A stretch of DNA of 64,000 bases, taken from contig JAKCOZ010000032.1 in NCBI GenBank assembly GCA_022605955.1, positions 7,192,001 to 7,256,000 on the forward strand. Direction: 5' to 3'. The stretch comes from Rallus limicola (lineage: Eukaryota > Chordata > Aves > Gruiformes > Rallidae). The notes beneath the pieces were generated by a model. The model searched no databases and had not been told where the DNA came from. It saw only the letters and a program-made list of their open reading frames with translations. A program made the translations under genes and the position numbers. Positions within the stretch are counted from its first letter, which is position 1, and every line of letters starts with the position of its first letter. Shown piece by piece: positions 36,844 to 50,200 of this stretch.

Positions 36844-37790
36844 ATCACAGAATGTCAGGGCTTGGAAGGGACCTCCAAAGCTCATCTAGTGCAACCCCCC
36901 TCTCAGAGCAGGATCACCCAGACTAAATCACACAGGAAGGCATCCAGGCAGGTTTGGATGTCTCCAGAGAAGGAGACTCCACAGCCTCTCTGGGCAGCCT
37001 GTCCCAGAGCTCCATCGCCCTCACAGTGAAACAGTTCCTCCTGACATTCACATGGATCTTCCTCTGCTCCAGCTTGCACCCGCTGCCCCTTGTCTGATCA
37101 CTGGAGATTGCTAAGATGAGCCTGGCTCTGTCCTCCTGACTCTCACCCTTTACATTTTTATATACATTAACAAGGTCACCCCTCAGTCTCCTCCAGGCTA
37201 AAGAGGCCCAGCTCCCTCAGCCTCTCCTCATAAGGAAGGGGTTCCACTCCCTCCATCACTGTGGTGGCCCTGCACTGGGCTCTTTCAAGGAGTTCTATGT
37301 CCTTCCTGAACTGGAGGGCTCAGAACTGAACACAATATTCCAGGTGTGGTCTCACCAGGGCAGAGCAGAGGGGGAGAAGGACCTCTCTCCACCTACTAAC
37401 CACCCCCCTTCTAATGCGCCCCAGGATGCCATCAGCCTTCTTGGCCACAAGGGCACATTGCTGGTCATGGTCATCCTGCTGTCCTCCAGGACTCCCTTTC
37501 CCCTTCACTGCTCTCCAATAGGTCCATCCCCAGCCCATACTGGTACATGGGGTCATTCTTCCCCAGATGCAAGACTCTACACTTGCCTTTTTTCTATTTC
37601 ATTACATCTCTTCCCCACCCAACTCTCCAGCCTGTTCAGAACTCACCGGATAGCAGCACAGCCTTCTGGTGTGTCAGCAAACAGTTTTGTGTCATCAGCA
37701 AACTTGTTGGCAGTGCACTCCTTTCCCCCATCCAATAAGCATTGATGCATATATTGAACAGCACTGGCATAAAACTGCCAGTCTCCTGCA
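36844..37790 (-). mobile_element. CR1 LINE, ~0.95-kb 3' portion with decayed reverse transcriptase
   Basis: On the minus strand this reads from inside the ORF2 reverse transcriptase to the 3' end. The complement of a KFADDTKL active-site segment lies at about 37682-37706. A 78-codon frame (37320-37556) carries [14 protein letters not shown] and [14 protein letters not shown], both typical of CR1 ORF2. The frame is broken on either side. The 3' end at 36844 retains only a weak tail (ATCACAGAATG). It differs noticeably from the copies at 12.7 and 43.9 kb, so it is a different CR1 subfamily or an older insertion. The upstream edge near 37790 fades gradually. Confidence 0.93.
37320..37706 (-). 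pseudogene. CR1 ORF2 reverse-transcriptase remnant
   Basis: This is the recognisable coding part of the minus-strand CR1. It includes the FADD-type active site near 37690-37703 and the conserved C-terminal segment ending [10 protein letters not shown]. Frameshifts and the loss of the N-terminal endonuclease rule out an active product. Confidence 0.8.
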
Positions 37791-40700
37791 TTGATTTCGT
37801 TCAGGTTTTGCACTTCTACATCAGCATCACCACCACTCCATTTCCATGCTCTCCAACATACTCTAAGATGCCACTCAATTTCATTATCACTTTGAGGGGT
37901 CTAAATCCAACTTGTAAGCAATAACCATTGAACGAATAACCCCTGGCTACACTAACTGGCAGTGGCTCAAGTCACATCAGGAACTCAGAATCACCTATTG
38001 ATAGATAGAAAACTTTTTTGCTAGTTTACATGCATCTTCTCCCAACAGGAACAGCTGGAATCTCATCGGTTGCCAAGTAATGCTGCTCGGTTCCCACTGT
38101 GAACGCACAACTGCACTTACAGCTGTTGATCTTTTCATTGCTCCTCTCTCAAACACAGATCCTGGCTAGTTAGCTGTGATACCTTTTGTTTTGCTGTCAT
38201 TCTTGTTTGGTATTTGGAACACATGCTTTACACATCCATTACTGTTCATGAGCACTAAGTGTGAATTACCCATGGAAGTATCCAGAGCCAAAGTCCATTC
38301 AAAGACTCCCCTTCTGGAAGGTGCCCCTGACCTCCAGCATGATACATTTGCAACAATGCTCTCAACTCATCACCTAAGGTTTTTTTCATGCTCAGTAGTT
38401 TCCAAGCAAGTGAATAGTGAGTCACAAGCAATTTCTTAACCCTAATGATCAGAGTAACACTAAAAGTCTAATACTGTTGCATTTGATTTAACAAAACATC
38501 CTAAGTTTCTTACCCCCCTAATGAAGGGGACCACAGTCCTTGATGGGTTTCCCAGACACTTTTCCTAGGTAACACAGCCGTTTATTCCAGACTATTTTTG
38601 TTCTGTTTATGTCTTGTTTTTAAAGACCTTTAATTCCTTTCTCATTTCTACGGCCTCCCCAATTCAGAGGAAACTAGACTTGACATCTTCCTCGGGGATT
38701 AACCTCTATCAAGCAGTTCTAAACACAATATACTTCCACCCAAGAACCCCGCAGTAAGCCATTCAAAGCCAAAATACTATACAACAAAAAGCCATTCGCT
38801 GAAGAGAATGTATTAAGGAAATTCTCAAGGAGGCAGTTTGTGTCAAGTAAATGGAGAGATTTGTCTCAGAGTTACTGTTTTTGTTACTCTGCAGCAAGAT
38901 TTCCAAGAACCCGTGTTTGCCAAGCAGACTTAACTCTCTTTTCAAGCTCTGTGCCAACTGCCTTAAATTAGCATAAGAAATACTCCCTTTGCAACAAACA
39001 GCAAGTGGGACGAGAACAGAGGAGTGCCCACACAGTATCCCCCCCACATGCCTCCCCCCCAAACTCCTATTACCTATCATCATCTGCAAACTCCAAACAC
39101 GCTCAAAAGCCATAAATGAAACGGGTGAATCAATCTGGAGACAAGAAGGGACCTTACCAGGATGGAGAAGGATCAGGGCTGTCACGGCCTGCAGTGTGAA
39201 GCAGGAGCAAGCTGAAATCACTATCTGCCTTAGGAAACGTGGGGCAAGGTGCTGGTGCTTCAGCAGCTGGGGAGGTCAGGAGAATGCAGGTGTAAAATGT
39301 TTACAGAACATTAGAAGTAGCTCAATGGAGACAGAGCAGAGTCTTGACCAGATACCTGCAGTACCACTGAACTACAGTCCCTTTCAGGAAAATTAATCTC
39401 AGAGGCAGTAAATACTTCTGCCAGCCAAAACAAAAAGAGCAAAACTGTTGCTATTATTTTGGGGTTTTTTTTTCATTTAAATGAGAAAACAGAGTTTTAA
39501 AAATGTTAAATCTGAAATTACTCAATTTCTCCAAAGTATGCCTCCTCTCAAATGAACTGCTCACACCGGTCTGCCCCTTTCTCCAAAGCCAGCCCTCTGC
39601 CCCAGGACAAGCTGTCCCCTGGTCTGTGTTAGTTGTATCCTAAGCTCTAATGGCAGGCTTGATACACGGTGCTTTAATGGAGAAAATAAAATCCTGTGGC
39701 AGGTCTCCTATCACACAGAAACAAGTGTTTGATTTCATGCACAGAGCTCTGGCAAGCCAGACAAAAGAAGGGAGCAGCAATCACCAGCCAAAGCCCCCTC
39801 AGTGCTTCCGGACTGATGGTTCCCATACCACTTGTACCACATTAGTCACTGTGTGATTAAGGTACATGGTAATTCTTCCACTTCTGTGGAAGGGAAACAT
39901 GGGCAAAATGCTTTCCCCACAAAGGGCAGGTTGTGCAGATAAGGCTCAGGCTCTACCTTTGCTCCCACCTAAACTTCCACACAGAACAGGATTTTAAATT
40001 AAAGGTATCCAGTACAAGCAATAGGGCTTTGTGAATCATTTCAAAGGCAGGATAATAAAAGGGGGCTGGGGAACTGATGTCTATTCCTTTCATTAATTTG
40101 GTTGCATGAAAGTAAGTTAAACATATGAAAAATACATTAGTTATTCAGAGATAATGAGCTGATCAGCGACATAAAAATAAGACATTGCAGCAGAAGTGTT
40201 CTCTATATGAGAGGAATAAGGAGGGGAAAAACCTCACGGAGTTATAATGAATGTATCAATCACCACAGAAGAGATGAGCAGTGGGAGGGGAAGGAAGGAA
40301 AAAAAAAAAAAACCCAAAAAAAAGGGAAATTAGGGACTCCAGAGGAAATAAAAATGTCCAAAGTGATAAATACTTCTGATACTTATTGTCCCTATTCTTC
40401 CTGTGTTTATGTGTTTGGCAGAACCCCATGAAAGCAAAGCATATTCAGCACCAAGGTCTACATATAAGCAAGAGGAAGAAAAGGAAGAAGAAAAAGAAAA
40501 AACCCCAAGTAGACCCAGTATGGATGCTGAGAGAGAAAAGAACTATTGGTGGGGCAAACAAAATCTGAAAAACTGGTCTTTGAGAATAACACAAATAACC
40601 CCTCCCCAACAAAACCAAACCATGCTGTTTCTGTTGAAACTGCAACAGCAACATTTCAATTACTCTCAGAGGGAACCAGAAAATCAGGATAAGGCTGAAC

Positions 40701-43537
40701 TGTAGTCAGCCTTAGAAATCTGACAATATCCTCGTGGGGTGAGATTAAAGTGATGTTATCACGCATCTTATGATCTATATATCCCCACTCTTCATTTAAA
40801 AAACCACTTAGGAACACTACCAAAAACGAGCACTGATGATCATTAAGTGAAGATATTTGGAATTTCCAGCCAAAATTTGCAGTACATCAGTTGGAAACTT
40901 GTAAACTGCTTTCAGAACCTAGCAGGGGAGGTGGCTCCATAAGCTTGCCTGTAACCTACTTTCTGTGATGCGCAATTTTGTGGCAGTCAGAGTCTTCTGA
41001 GGGTATCCATTGTAGCAACACAAAAAAAAACTCTTAACAAGATTTATTCATCTGAGTTTGCAGTTGTGTTTTGCCTCAGCCACAGAGAAGTATCAAACCC
41101 AGCCGTTTAAAGAATCAAAGAAACAGCTGCAGGATTAAAATTAGGTAAAGCTTTATGAGCCCGTGCTAATTTCTCAGTGGCTCACCACACACCATCCCAG
41201 TTCATATAAAATAAAGCTCTTCTCTAGACTGCTCTGCAATTTAGAAAGGGCAAGAATCTTTATGGAAAAAAAAAAAAAGGAACAGCAAACACCAACAAGG
41301 TGGGATTAAATCCATTCTTTTCAACACCTTATGAATACCCTCAGGCATGATTTACCCATTTATTGCTTAGCAATATGAAAGGACAGCTTGCAAATTCCTT
41401 CAGATTACATACAGACATCAGCACTGGTCAGGTGTTGTTCAGATGTTGCCTTAAATCCTGCTGGATTTTTGCTCTCACGAGGCAAATCAATAACTTTTAA
41501 GGGTCACTCTATGAATAAATTAGACTTGACAATTTCTTCCATCACTCTCCCATTCCCTACAATTAATGACAATTCTGATAAAAAGTGGCATGGCTTTATT
41601 GCAAAAAAATAATTTCCATTTCAGCCCAAGCAAGGTGTGTTACTAACCTAGCAAAACTAATTAATTTTGCTCCAAGCATTCTTTACAGAGTTGCTTGTTT
41701 TTAACAATTTTCAGTTTAATGAACCAGCTCTGAGCAGAGGAAACACAGCCTTAAATGAAAGGAAATCTACTTGCTTTTTGCTCTGCTTTGGCAAGTTGTT
41801 GCTTTGGCCTTGAGATGGCTTGTGTCGAGTTAATTTGGTTCTGGTGGGTGCATGCCTCTTGAGCTGCTAAGGGTGCTGCTAGGAGTGCCCACTTGCTTGC
41901 ACTCTTTGTCCCCAAGGAAAGGGAAGCCAATAGATTCAGTTACCTACCAGCCAGTAAGACCATTTAATAAATGACTCCAAGTATTCGCTCTACGGAGTAA
42001 CAGAGCTGGAGAGAAAACAAAAAGACCCTCTAGGAAATGGTGCAAATGGAAAGGGTAGCAACCATTCCCCTTCAAGTACACTAACAGCAGTTAAAGAGCA
42101 TCTTCTCTCTCCTGGACTTCTCCAGGGAGGGAAATGTTACAGAAATCCTGCTCAAGGTGCCACCAAGACCTACCTTTACGCTCACAGCATATTTCACCCT
42201 TGCAGGGTGACAGTTTTGGACCAAGTCAGACCAGCTGAATTCCTTTTATCAATATAGACTGAGTCTTCCATGAGTCTTGTAAGAAACATCTGAAACTCTA
42301 TAGACCTGGATCAAACTAGTAGTGGTCTGGACTCTGGTCTTTCATTGGAGTGCGAGTGTACTGATGCTCCCAGGTACTTCCACCTGGGTATTGCTGGGGA
42401 CTGAAAAACAACTCGTGCTACTCCTAATAACAAAGGTCTGAAAAATAATGGACTGTGAGATATAACAATAGGGGTTATCTCAGAGGTACCACAGGTGTTC
42501 ACATTACTAGGTGCCATACAGGCTTTGACTTTTGTGTAGAAATCCCAAGGATTCTATCTAGCAATGCAAGCAGCCATAACTTTTACAGGGGATGCCTCAG
42601 ACATCAGGTGACCTGCATGATCAAAGCCTTAAAATTAATCTCTATGCTCAAGAGAGATCTTCATCTCAGAAAGAAATCCTCAATTTATTCAAGTTGAAGT
42701 AATTGTAACAAGGAAAAAGAGCTCTATAATACACTAAAGCAAAAATTCACAGAAGACTAACTTTCTCCCTCTTGAGAGCACTTTCAAGAAGACATTTAGT
42801 TATTACTGAAGCTCAAGTACTTGTAATCTGATGAAAATGAATGAAAGTATGCAAACTCTTCACACCTCCTTTTAACATTTTTGCAGTGTCAGAGTCAATA
42901 CCAGTAGATTTAGTGTTTAGAGGTACTTCTGGCTAAAATTACACAGCAGGTTCATCTAATGAAGAGCTAGAGCCACAGCCCAGATAAATCACCTGTCCTC
43001 TAGCTTTCCCTCCCAAGACAGAGACAGAAGCACATGCCTTTTTGGCCTTGCCACCCTCAGTAAGCGTGCAGCAGTGATCAAGAGACAGAAACACAGAGGG
43101 CACAGTATGAACTAGTGATGTCCTGTGACACACAGACAGTAGCTTAGCCTCAACCTGACTCCCCAGCAACACCTTGGTGATTCTCTGCTTTCCACTAGAA
43201 TTACAATTAAATGAAAGAGTCGAAAAATAAATGGTGAAAAAACCCTCTGTGTATTGGTACTCACCCCTCAAATTATCTCTACTTAGCACAACCTCAGTGA
43301 TTGAATGTAGCACCAGCCTAGTAATTTACGTTGTGATTTCTGCTGGAGCTGTAGAGTAGCCCATTTCAGAGCCAAACCTAGCAGCTACCAATTACGAACT
43401 GTAATAACTATTTTCCAGCTGCTTTCTTAAGGAAATAAAGTGAGGGCGGTGAGGGCAGAGGCAGGTAAATTAATTAATTTCTTTCTTGTCTGAGCTGTGC
43501 TGCAGATCCCATTGTCTGACTTGGCTGGCCCTACACA
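37791..43537. other. Single-copy non-coding DNA
   Basis: No gene is recognised in 5.7 kb. The longest single-copy frame in the window, 152 codons on the minus strand, lies at 38763-39221. A 135-codon plus frame (38989-39396) overlaps it in antisense. Neither shows a domain, and the presence of both suggests chance. The rest is AT-rich. Confidence 0.5.
40286..40330. repeat. A-rich purine tract
   Basis: GGGGAAGGAAGG is followed by a run of 14 A, then CCC, eight A and GGG. It is low-complexity sequence. A second A/G-rich patch at about 40468-40502 produces lysine- and glutamate-rich chance frames. Confidence 0.75.
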
Positions 43538-43600
43538 GAGCCAGGACTTGGGCTTGATGATCCTTAGGGGTCCCTTCCAACTCGGGAGATTCTGTGATAC
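43538..43600 (+). mobile_element. CR1 LINE, extreme 3' end fragment
   Basis: About 60 bases (CCAGGACTTGGGCTTGATGA, then CCTTAGGGGTCCCTTCCAAC and a GATTCTGTGATAC tail) form the 3' end of a plus-strand CR1. Nothing upstream is recognisable. It lies tail-to-tail with the minus-strand CR1 that starts 310 bases further on. Confidence 0.9.
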
Positions 43601-43910
43601 CATTCTGCATGGTTTGTCTTGGGACTATAGCTACTAACCTTTCCCAGAGAGGAAGAAAGAAGTGCTCACCTTTGAACTCATCCAGATATCTAGGCTGCCT
43701 TCACTTGAAAATCCTGAAGGGCACGATCTGAAATGGACTCACTTGATGGCTTTTTTCCAAGCCCCGTCTCGTTCCTTCACCAGTTGGAAACAAACTGTAA
43801 GGCCACTTTTCAAATCTGTCCTTTAGATCCTTTGGCTCTCACTTCATGGCTGAATGGACTAAGATTTGTGAAGCTGCTCTTACTCTGAGCCTTCTGCCTC
43901 CTGGGGGAAG
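43601..43910. other. Unique spacer between two tail-to-tail CR1 copies
   Basis: These 310 bases hold no recognisable feature. The two CR1 3' ends face each other across them. Confidence 0.55.
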
Positions 43911-44270
43911 ACAGAATCACAGAATCTTTAGGGGTTGGAAGGGACCTCAAGAGATCATCGGGTCCAACCCCCCTGCCAAAGCAGCTCCCTATCTCATATT
44001 GCATAGATAGGCATCCAGACGAGACTTGGATATCTCCAGAGAAGGAGACTCCACACCCCCTGGGCAGCCTGTCCCAGGGCTCCCTCACCCTCACTGGGGA
44101 AAATTTCATCCGCATGTTGGTGTGGAACTTCCTATGCTCCAGCTTGCAGCCATTGCCCCTTGTACTGTCCCCACAGACACTGAAAGTGGGCTGGCCAATT
44201 CCCCCTGCATCCCAAGTCTAAGATATTTATAGACACTAATTAGGTGCCCCCTAAGTCTTCTTTTCTAGAA
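43911..44270 (-). mobile_element. CR1 LINE, 3' fragment
   Basis: The plus strand begins ACAGAATCACAGAATC, the complement of two CR1 tail units. It continues with the same complement sequence as the copy at 12692 (GGGGTTGGAAGGGACCTC, TCCAGAGAAGGAGACTCCAC, GTGTGGAACTTCCT), so both belong to one subfamily. It is truncated near 44270. The ORF2 end is present only in part; a 101-codon minus frame (43810-44115) crosses the 3' boundary and is not a gene. Confidence 0.93.
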
Positions 44271-47200
44271 GACCCCCCAGGGTCTTTTTCTAACCTCTCC
44301 CCTACAGCTTCATACTTCCTTCTTGCTCCATCATTGAATTGTACTTGCTTCCTATGATGAGGAAGTGTCAAGGATAACAGTGGCAGTTCAAGCAACAGGT
44401 ACTGCATCAGTTTTCAAACTGCTATTGAGTTGTTAGTACACAGAGAGACATACTGAGGGGGTGATTTGGGTGAGCACATCATGTGTGCCCACCCCCAGGC
44501 CTGTTCCCCATGACTCTTGTTTTAACTTAGAGCAGCTGCTCTGGTTTGTTGCTTTTAAAATTACAGATTCTGTTTAGAGGTTACCAAAATCAGGCCAGGA
44601 ATATACACAGCACTTGTAGTTTCTTCTCTATTTAAGAGTGTTTAACCAGGGCAGTTGGGGGGAGTTCCCTTCAGAATACCACAAAAGCATGTTTCTGCAG
44701 AAAGAAATTACTATCTAATGATTTCATCATCCAAACTGCTACACCTAAATGAGTGGTTAGATGTATTCTGAATTCAGATAGATTTCTATTTATAGAGCAT
44801 TTATTTATGTCTGAGATGCATTCAAATTGCAGTACCTAATGCCAAGTTTTATAACATGTCATTCACAATCCATTAAGTATTTTATTACATGTATTGTAGG
44901 AGAGAGAAATTTATAGTCCCCATTTATAGTATTAATAAGGAATGATGAAACCACACTAGAGATGCATTGCTCTTTGGTTTATGCAGAGGTTTACTGCTAA
45001 AGTGTAGTTACAAGTCATGTCTGAATGTTTTATTGCAATAAAAGACATGATTTGAGTGCTTTAATATATGTGAAAATTAAAAGAAAAACTACTAAACAAT
45101 ATAGGCTTTCATATTCAGGCACAAACAAATAGGGGCTTAGTATTTTCAGTTGCTACCTAAGCTGTAGAGGCACATACAAATAAATATTGATTTGTTAATT
45201 TAAAAGCATTTACCAGGTGCTTCATCCCAGAGCATTCCAAACAAATATTTTGTTTGAAAATTTGGAAAACACACACACAGAAAATTCCTTGCATCCTTTC
45301 CCCGTGTAGTAGGTCATCCCTCACCTGATATGTTTTTCCCTCCAACATCTCCTGACTGTCAAAGCCTGGAATCAACAGGGGAACAGCAGCTTTCCTCTTT
45401 ATCTTTTTCTTACCAAAATTAACTTTTGCTTCAAAATTTCTCTCAAGTTTAAATTTCCTATTACTGGGTAGGAAAATATCAGGCATTTAGGAAAAACGTT
45501 CACCTTATTTCTACTGTGGCACTGTCCTCACGAGAGGCTATCTCCACACTTGTTCAATTCTCCCACTTGCCAGACAAGCAAAGGGAGGAAGACAATTTCC
45601 TTTGCACATACTTGGGGATAAAGATCATTAAAAATAAAAACCCACCACACAAAGGCATCCAAAGATAATTAACACCTTCCAAAAAAATGCTGCCATGGGT
45701 AAATCCCGGGAAAGAGGAAGGAGGTAAGAAAGGAAAAGGCTGTTCTTGGATCCGTTCAGGTTTTGATTGGAACAGTTACTGCTCTCCTCCCAAGAGGCTC
45801 TGGATGCTATGGTCTGTGTCTTGCTAGCCCTTTCCAGAGGCTTTCACATTCATGAGTCCACAGTCAATCCCCTTTCAGCTGCTATTATTTTAAACATACA
45901 TCCAAAACAAAGTTTCAAGCAAAGCATATCTGGACAGGTCTTTCTAGAATCCTCCAATTTTAAATTACTCTCTTATGTATGATTACCAGTTGGTTGGGTA
46001 TGGGAATCAGGAACCAAGCCATTAATGCATGGCATTACCTATCCCCCTGTCCATTTTCTCTCTCTGAAATACTTCAACACAAGATTTGAAGAAAACATCA
46101 TCCTGAAGAGAAGTACTTCATCCTGTATCACAGAGGGGAAAAAGAGTCAGAGTAACTTCCTCAAAGCAAATACAACCTCCATGGCAAAGTAGTAAAAGAA
46201 TGCTGATCTCTGGAGCGCTATTATCCAGCCAATGCAGAGAAATCTATTGCTGCTTACTTAGGGATTTAAGAGGAAAGGAGGCAACCCTGAAAAATCATGA
46301 GATAAATAGTAGGCTCTCAGATGTTACGGTTTTAAGAAACTTTAAAGGCAAAGCAATTTTCCTAATGAAAATAAATTGAAGATACACCTCCAGTTAAAAC
46401 AGAAGGTTGTGAGATGAAAGCATTAGAAGTTAATACACAAAGAGAAGAGAGGCTGAAATTCACAGGTGTTTGTTTGTTTTAAAGCATGAATCTTCATTTC
46501 ACCGAGTAAAGGTGGGTAAACAGAGGCACAGGGAGGCTAAAGCAAGTTACTAATCTTACAGCAAATTAAATAACAGAAAAAGCAGCAAAATCCCAGTTCT
46601 TGGCCATACACACTAACTAAAAATCCAATCCCGTGCCTTCCTCCAACTTAGCTACCAGATGTATTTCAACTGGTGTATACTAGTGATACTGATGCTTTTT
46701 CAATTTTGCAGATCAATTCAGAAGTCAGAGAACTTTATCACAGTCATTTTCTTTTCCAACTTGCCATGTACCTCCTATATTTACATAGTAACAGGCAACC
46801 TTTTTTTAAGTAAAGACAAAAATTACTGCATACAAACCAACATGGTTATCTGCAGATACATCGGTGCCTTCGTACTGGTGTAATTCTGACAGGTATTTCA
46901 GCTTACCCCATTAATCCTACTTTCCTATCACACCTTTATCAAAATTCCCAGTTTTTAACATTTGCACTGGTTGGTATTTTCAATTCCTTTGTTCAGCTCA
47001 CTTCCTCTCTCTCACAAGGGGTCCTTGATTTCTTCCGATGTATCTCCTCTCATCTTAAACTCTCCCAGTGCTTTAGAAGTCCAGGCAATCCCACCACCTG
47101 CTCACACTGATGTGTAAAGAGAGTGGGCTAAACCATAATTTAATTATTTTCTGGGGTGCACCTAATGAGCAGGCTGCTTCTGCAATAACTTCACAGACTA

Positions 47201-50200
47201 GAAGAAAAAGCAGTCGCAAGAGCAGAACAATATACACAGTAACATCCAAATAGCAAGAAGCAAAGAGTTTGTTTCACTGGCTACATCTCAACTGCACCCT
47301 TCCCAGCTTGGATGTGACAAAGCACTACAATGAAAGCTGTGGAAGCAAACTGCTTTCCTCTCTAGGTCCAGGCAAGGTGCACCACGCTCTGGCAGTGATT
47401 TGTTTCCTCCCTTTCATCCCCCTCCGGCAGCCAGCACGGTCTATGCAGTTGAGATTGCACAACCTGCATCATCCCAAACAGCTGCAGCTTTGTTTGTGCT
47501 TGAGGCCAGTGCCTATAATCGCAAAGGCTTAATTAAACATCACCCTTGTGCACTTCAGGAAATTCATAAAATACAGTGTACCACCTCTGTTCTTTTGGTT
47601 AAGGAGCGGTTGGAAAAGGCAGTAACAGAAAACCTGTAGGTTTTCTAACCTCTTTGCCCTTGCTGATCTAGCAGGAGTGTACTTTTCAATTTGGTCAAGC
47701 CAAGAGAAGAAAAAAGGGGTGAAAACCCTGAACTTCAGTCAGTGGTGGAGATTTCTTGAGGCACTGTTTTTATCATCCTTTTGCAGCTAGAAAGAGCCAG
47801 AAGATGAGCTATTGAAATTCACGGTGCAGCTCTTACTTCACGATGCCAGTTCCTCTCCCATCCTGCACGCATCACGTCAGGTACGGGAAACAAAACGGAT
47901 GCAAAGGCTCAAGCCCTGCAGTGGTGACCTGAGCTGAGCCAGAGCTCAGGGAAGAGCCCGGCAGGAATAATCCTTCCTAAGTTGGGCATTAAACTTGTGC
48001 AGCAGCAACAGCACTTGAGAGATCATTCAAATCCCAGAGCGCAAGGGGTATACCTTTCAGCTACTGTCACGGTCACGTTCAATGTTTTCTCTAGCTTCAA
48101 TGAGAGGAAGAAACAGTGTTATCAGGAATTACATGAGTAAAATGGAGGAAATAAGTAAAAAAAACCCCAAACAAAACTGATTCAGAGAGCGAGGCAAAGA
48201 AATTCAATAAAAGGAAACAACAGACATTTGCTCTCGCCACACTCTCCATAGAGGACCTTCATCCCAGCAGAATTATTATCTATGTACAGAATAAAATAAG
48301 AGTCAGGGCAGGAAGTTCTTGCTCTTTTCACCAGTGGTGTCAGGACAAGGTGCAAGCTTATCTATCTTATATGACACTCACTCCAACACAGCCTGGGGGG
48401 GGGGGGGGGGGGAGGTTTGTATTTCTCAGTGCTAAAGGGGGAAGTATTCATCCCTTCCCTGGAGTCTATCAGGACACAGATGAAACTGTTCATTCTTTTC
48501 AACAAAGCAAAAATCTCCTTTTATTCTAACTAAGAATTCTGCTTCAAACAGTTACTCTTCTGGAAGGCTACAGAAGCACAAACAAACTAATGGGGATCAC
48601 AGAGAGCCCCCGGGAACATCCTCTAAACCACAACAGGTTCTCAATCAATCCCGCTGATACAGGAAGAGATGTAACATAAGGGAGGGTAAGAAGAAAGGGA
48701 AAAGCTGAAGTAATAGCTGCTCTATAGCTTTTTTCTGCCTTGGTGAGCCCTGGAAAGCCAGGCATAAGTAACTGCAGAAGGCAGCCTCACCAGCACTTCA
48801 GATGCAATGTATTCAGAGTTTTGATTGTAACCCTGCAGGTTTCTGCATGTGACTAGTCTCATTACTGTGATTAGAATTGTGCAGCTAGGTACTGGTCCTA
48901 CTCTACAGGAACAGAAATTTGCAAGTTTTGCATTAAGACAGCTGGACACACAAGACAGCATCTGTATTAACAATTTTTATTTCATATTCATTATTTTAAA
49001 ACCTTCTAACATCCACCAACAGAAGTGGGAATAGCAGCTTCATCTGGCTTTTCAGAGCATGTCTGACACAGAGCAAGGCAAGGATGGGAGTTCCACGCTG
49101 CCCTCTGGGGCCTGGCAGGGAGGAGTCACAAGCCAAAGGCTGCCTAGCTGTCCTGCTCACTAGAAGAGACTCTCCCATTTCAACCCCTCTTCTGCATCAT
49201 TTCAGTTCTACTTCTTCCAATTAAACTGTTCAATTTTGGGGCCGCGTTAATGAGATCTTTTCCTGAATACCTGCAGTGCTCTCAGGGGTCTGTCCTACCC
49301 TTTAAGGATTCCCCTTGCAGGTCATTACTCTCAGAGCTGCACACAGATGCGATTTCTTGTGCTTGCAGAAGCCTACTTGTTCCCCAGAGTGCAACCGGCC
49401 TAATTCCTGACTTAAAAAACCCCAACAACCTAACACCTAAGCCCAAATGTTACAGCATCTCCTGGTAGGTAGTCACTCAGACACTGGGCAAGCTCCTTCA
49501 TTTTCCTCACGTGTCACGTAATAGGGGGGTGGAGGGTGTAAGTGAAGTGGACAATCCCAAGGCTAGGTGCCATTTGTCAGTCATGCCACCACTTAAATAC
49601 TCAGCATTTCTTCTAAAATACAGAAGCACTTAAATCCCAGCCTCCTGGTACCTCGGCATTGTGGACTCAACTCCTCCAGTTCCTTTAAGTAGCTGCACCT
49701 TGGTGGAATGTACCTAAATGCTCTTGATGGTTTGCCTTCTACAAGAAGATTGTGTAATGACCGGAGGCACTATGAAAAGTAATTCTGTCCCAGCAAATCT
49801 CAGCCCCCTTCTCACACCCTCCAGCTCCCACCACTACTGCTTTTCTTGGTTTACAAACAGGGACAGGGATTACACATCCCAGAAGACAACCTGGTCAGCC
49901 AGAAACCTGGGTCCTCAAGAAGACCATGTTAAATAAATACTAAAAGTTGGAGAGGACAAAAGAAAAAAAAAGAAGTTTTTATGATGTGAATTTTTCTTTT
50001 GCTGGAACATTAAAAGTGTTGGTCTCTAATGAAAGCTACTTAGGAACACCTAAAGGTCTCTCTACTGAATATTAAATCACCAAAAAAGAAAGATTCCAGC
50101 TTTTGCCCTTCCAGCAAGTACTTTTTATTCTGCCTTTATTGATGAAAAATGTACAGTCAACTATCAAAAAATTACTACCCAAAGTATATAGCTTGTGTCA

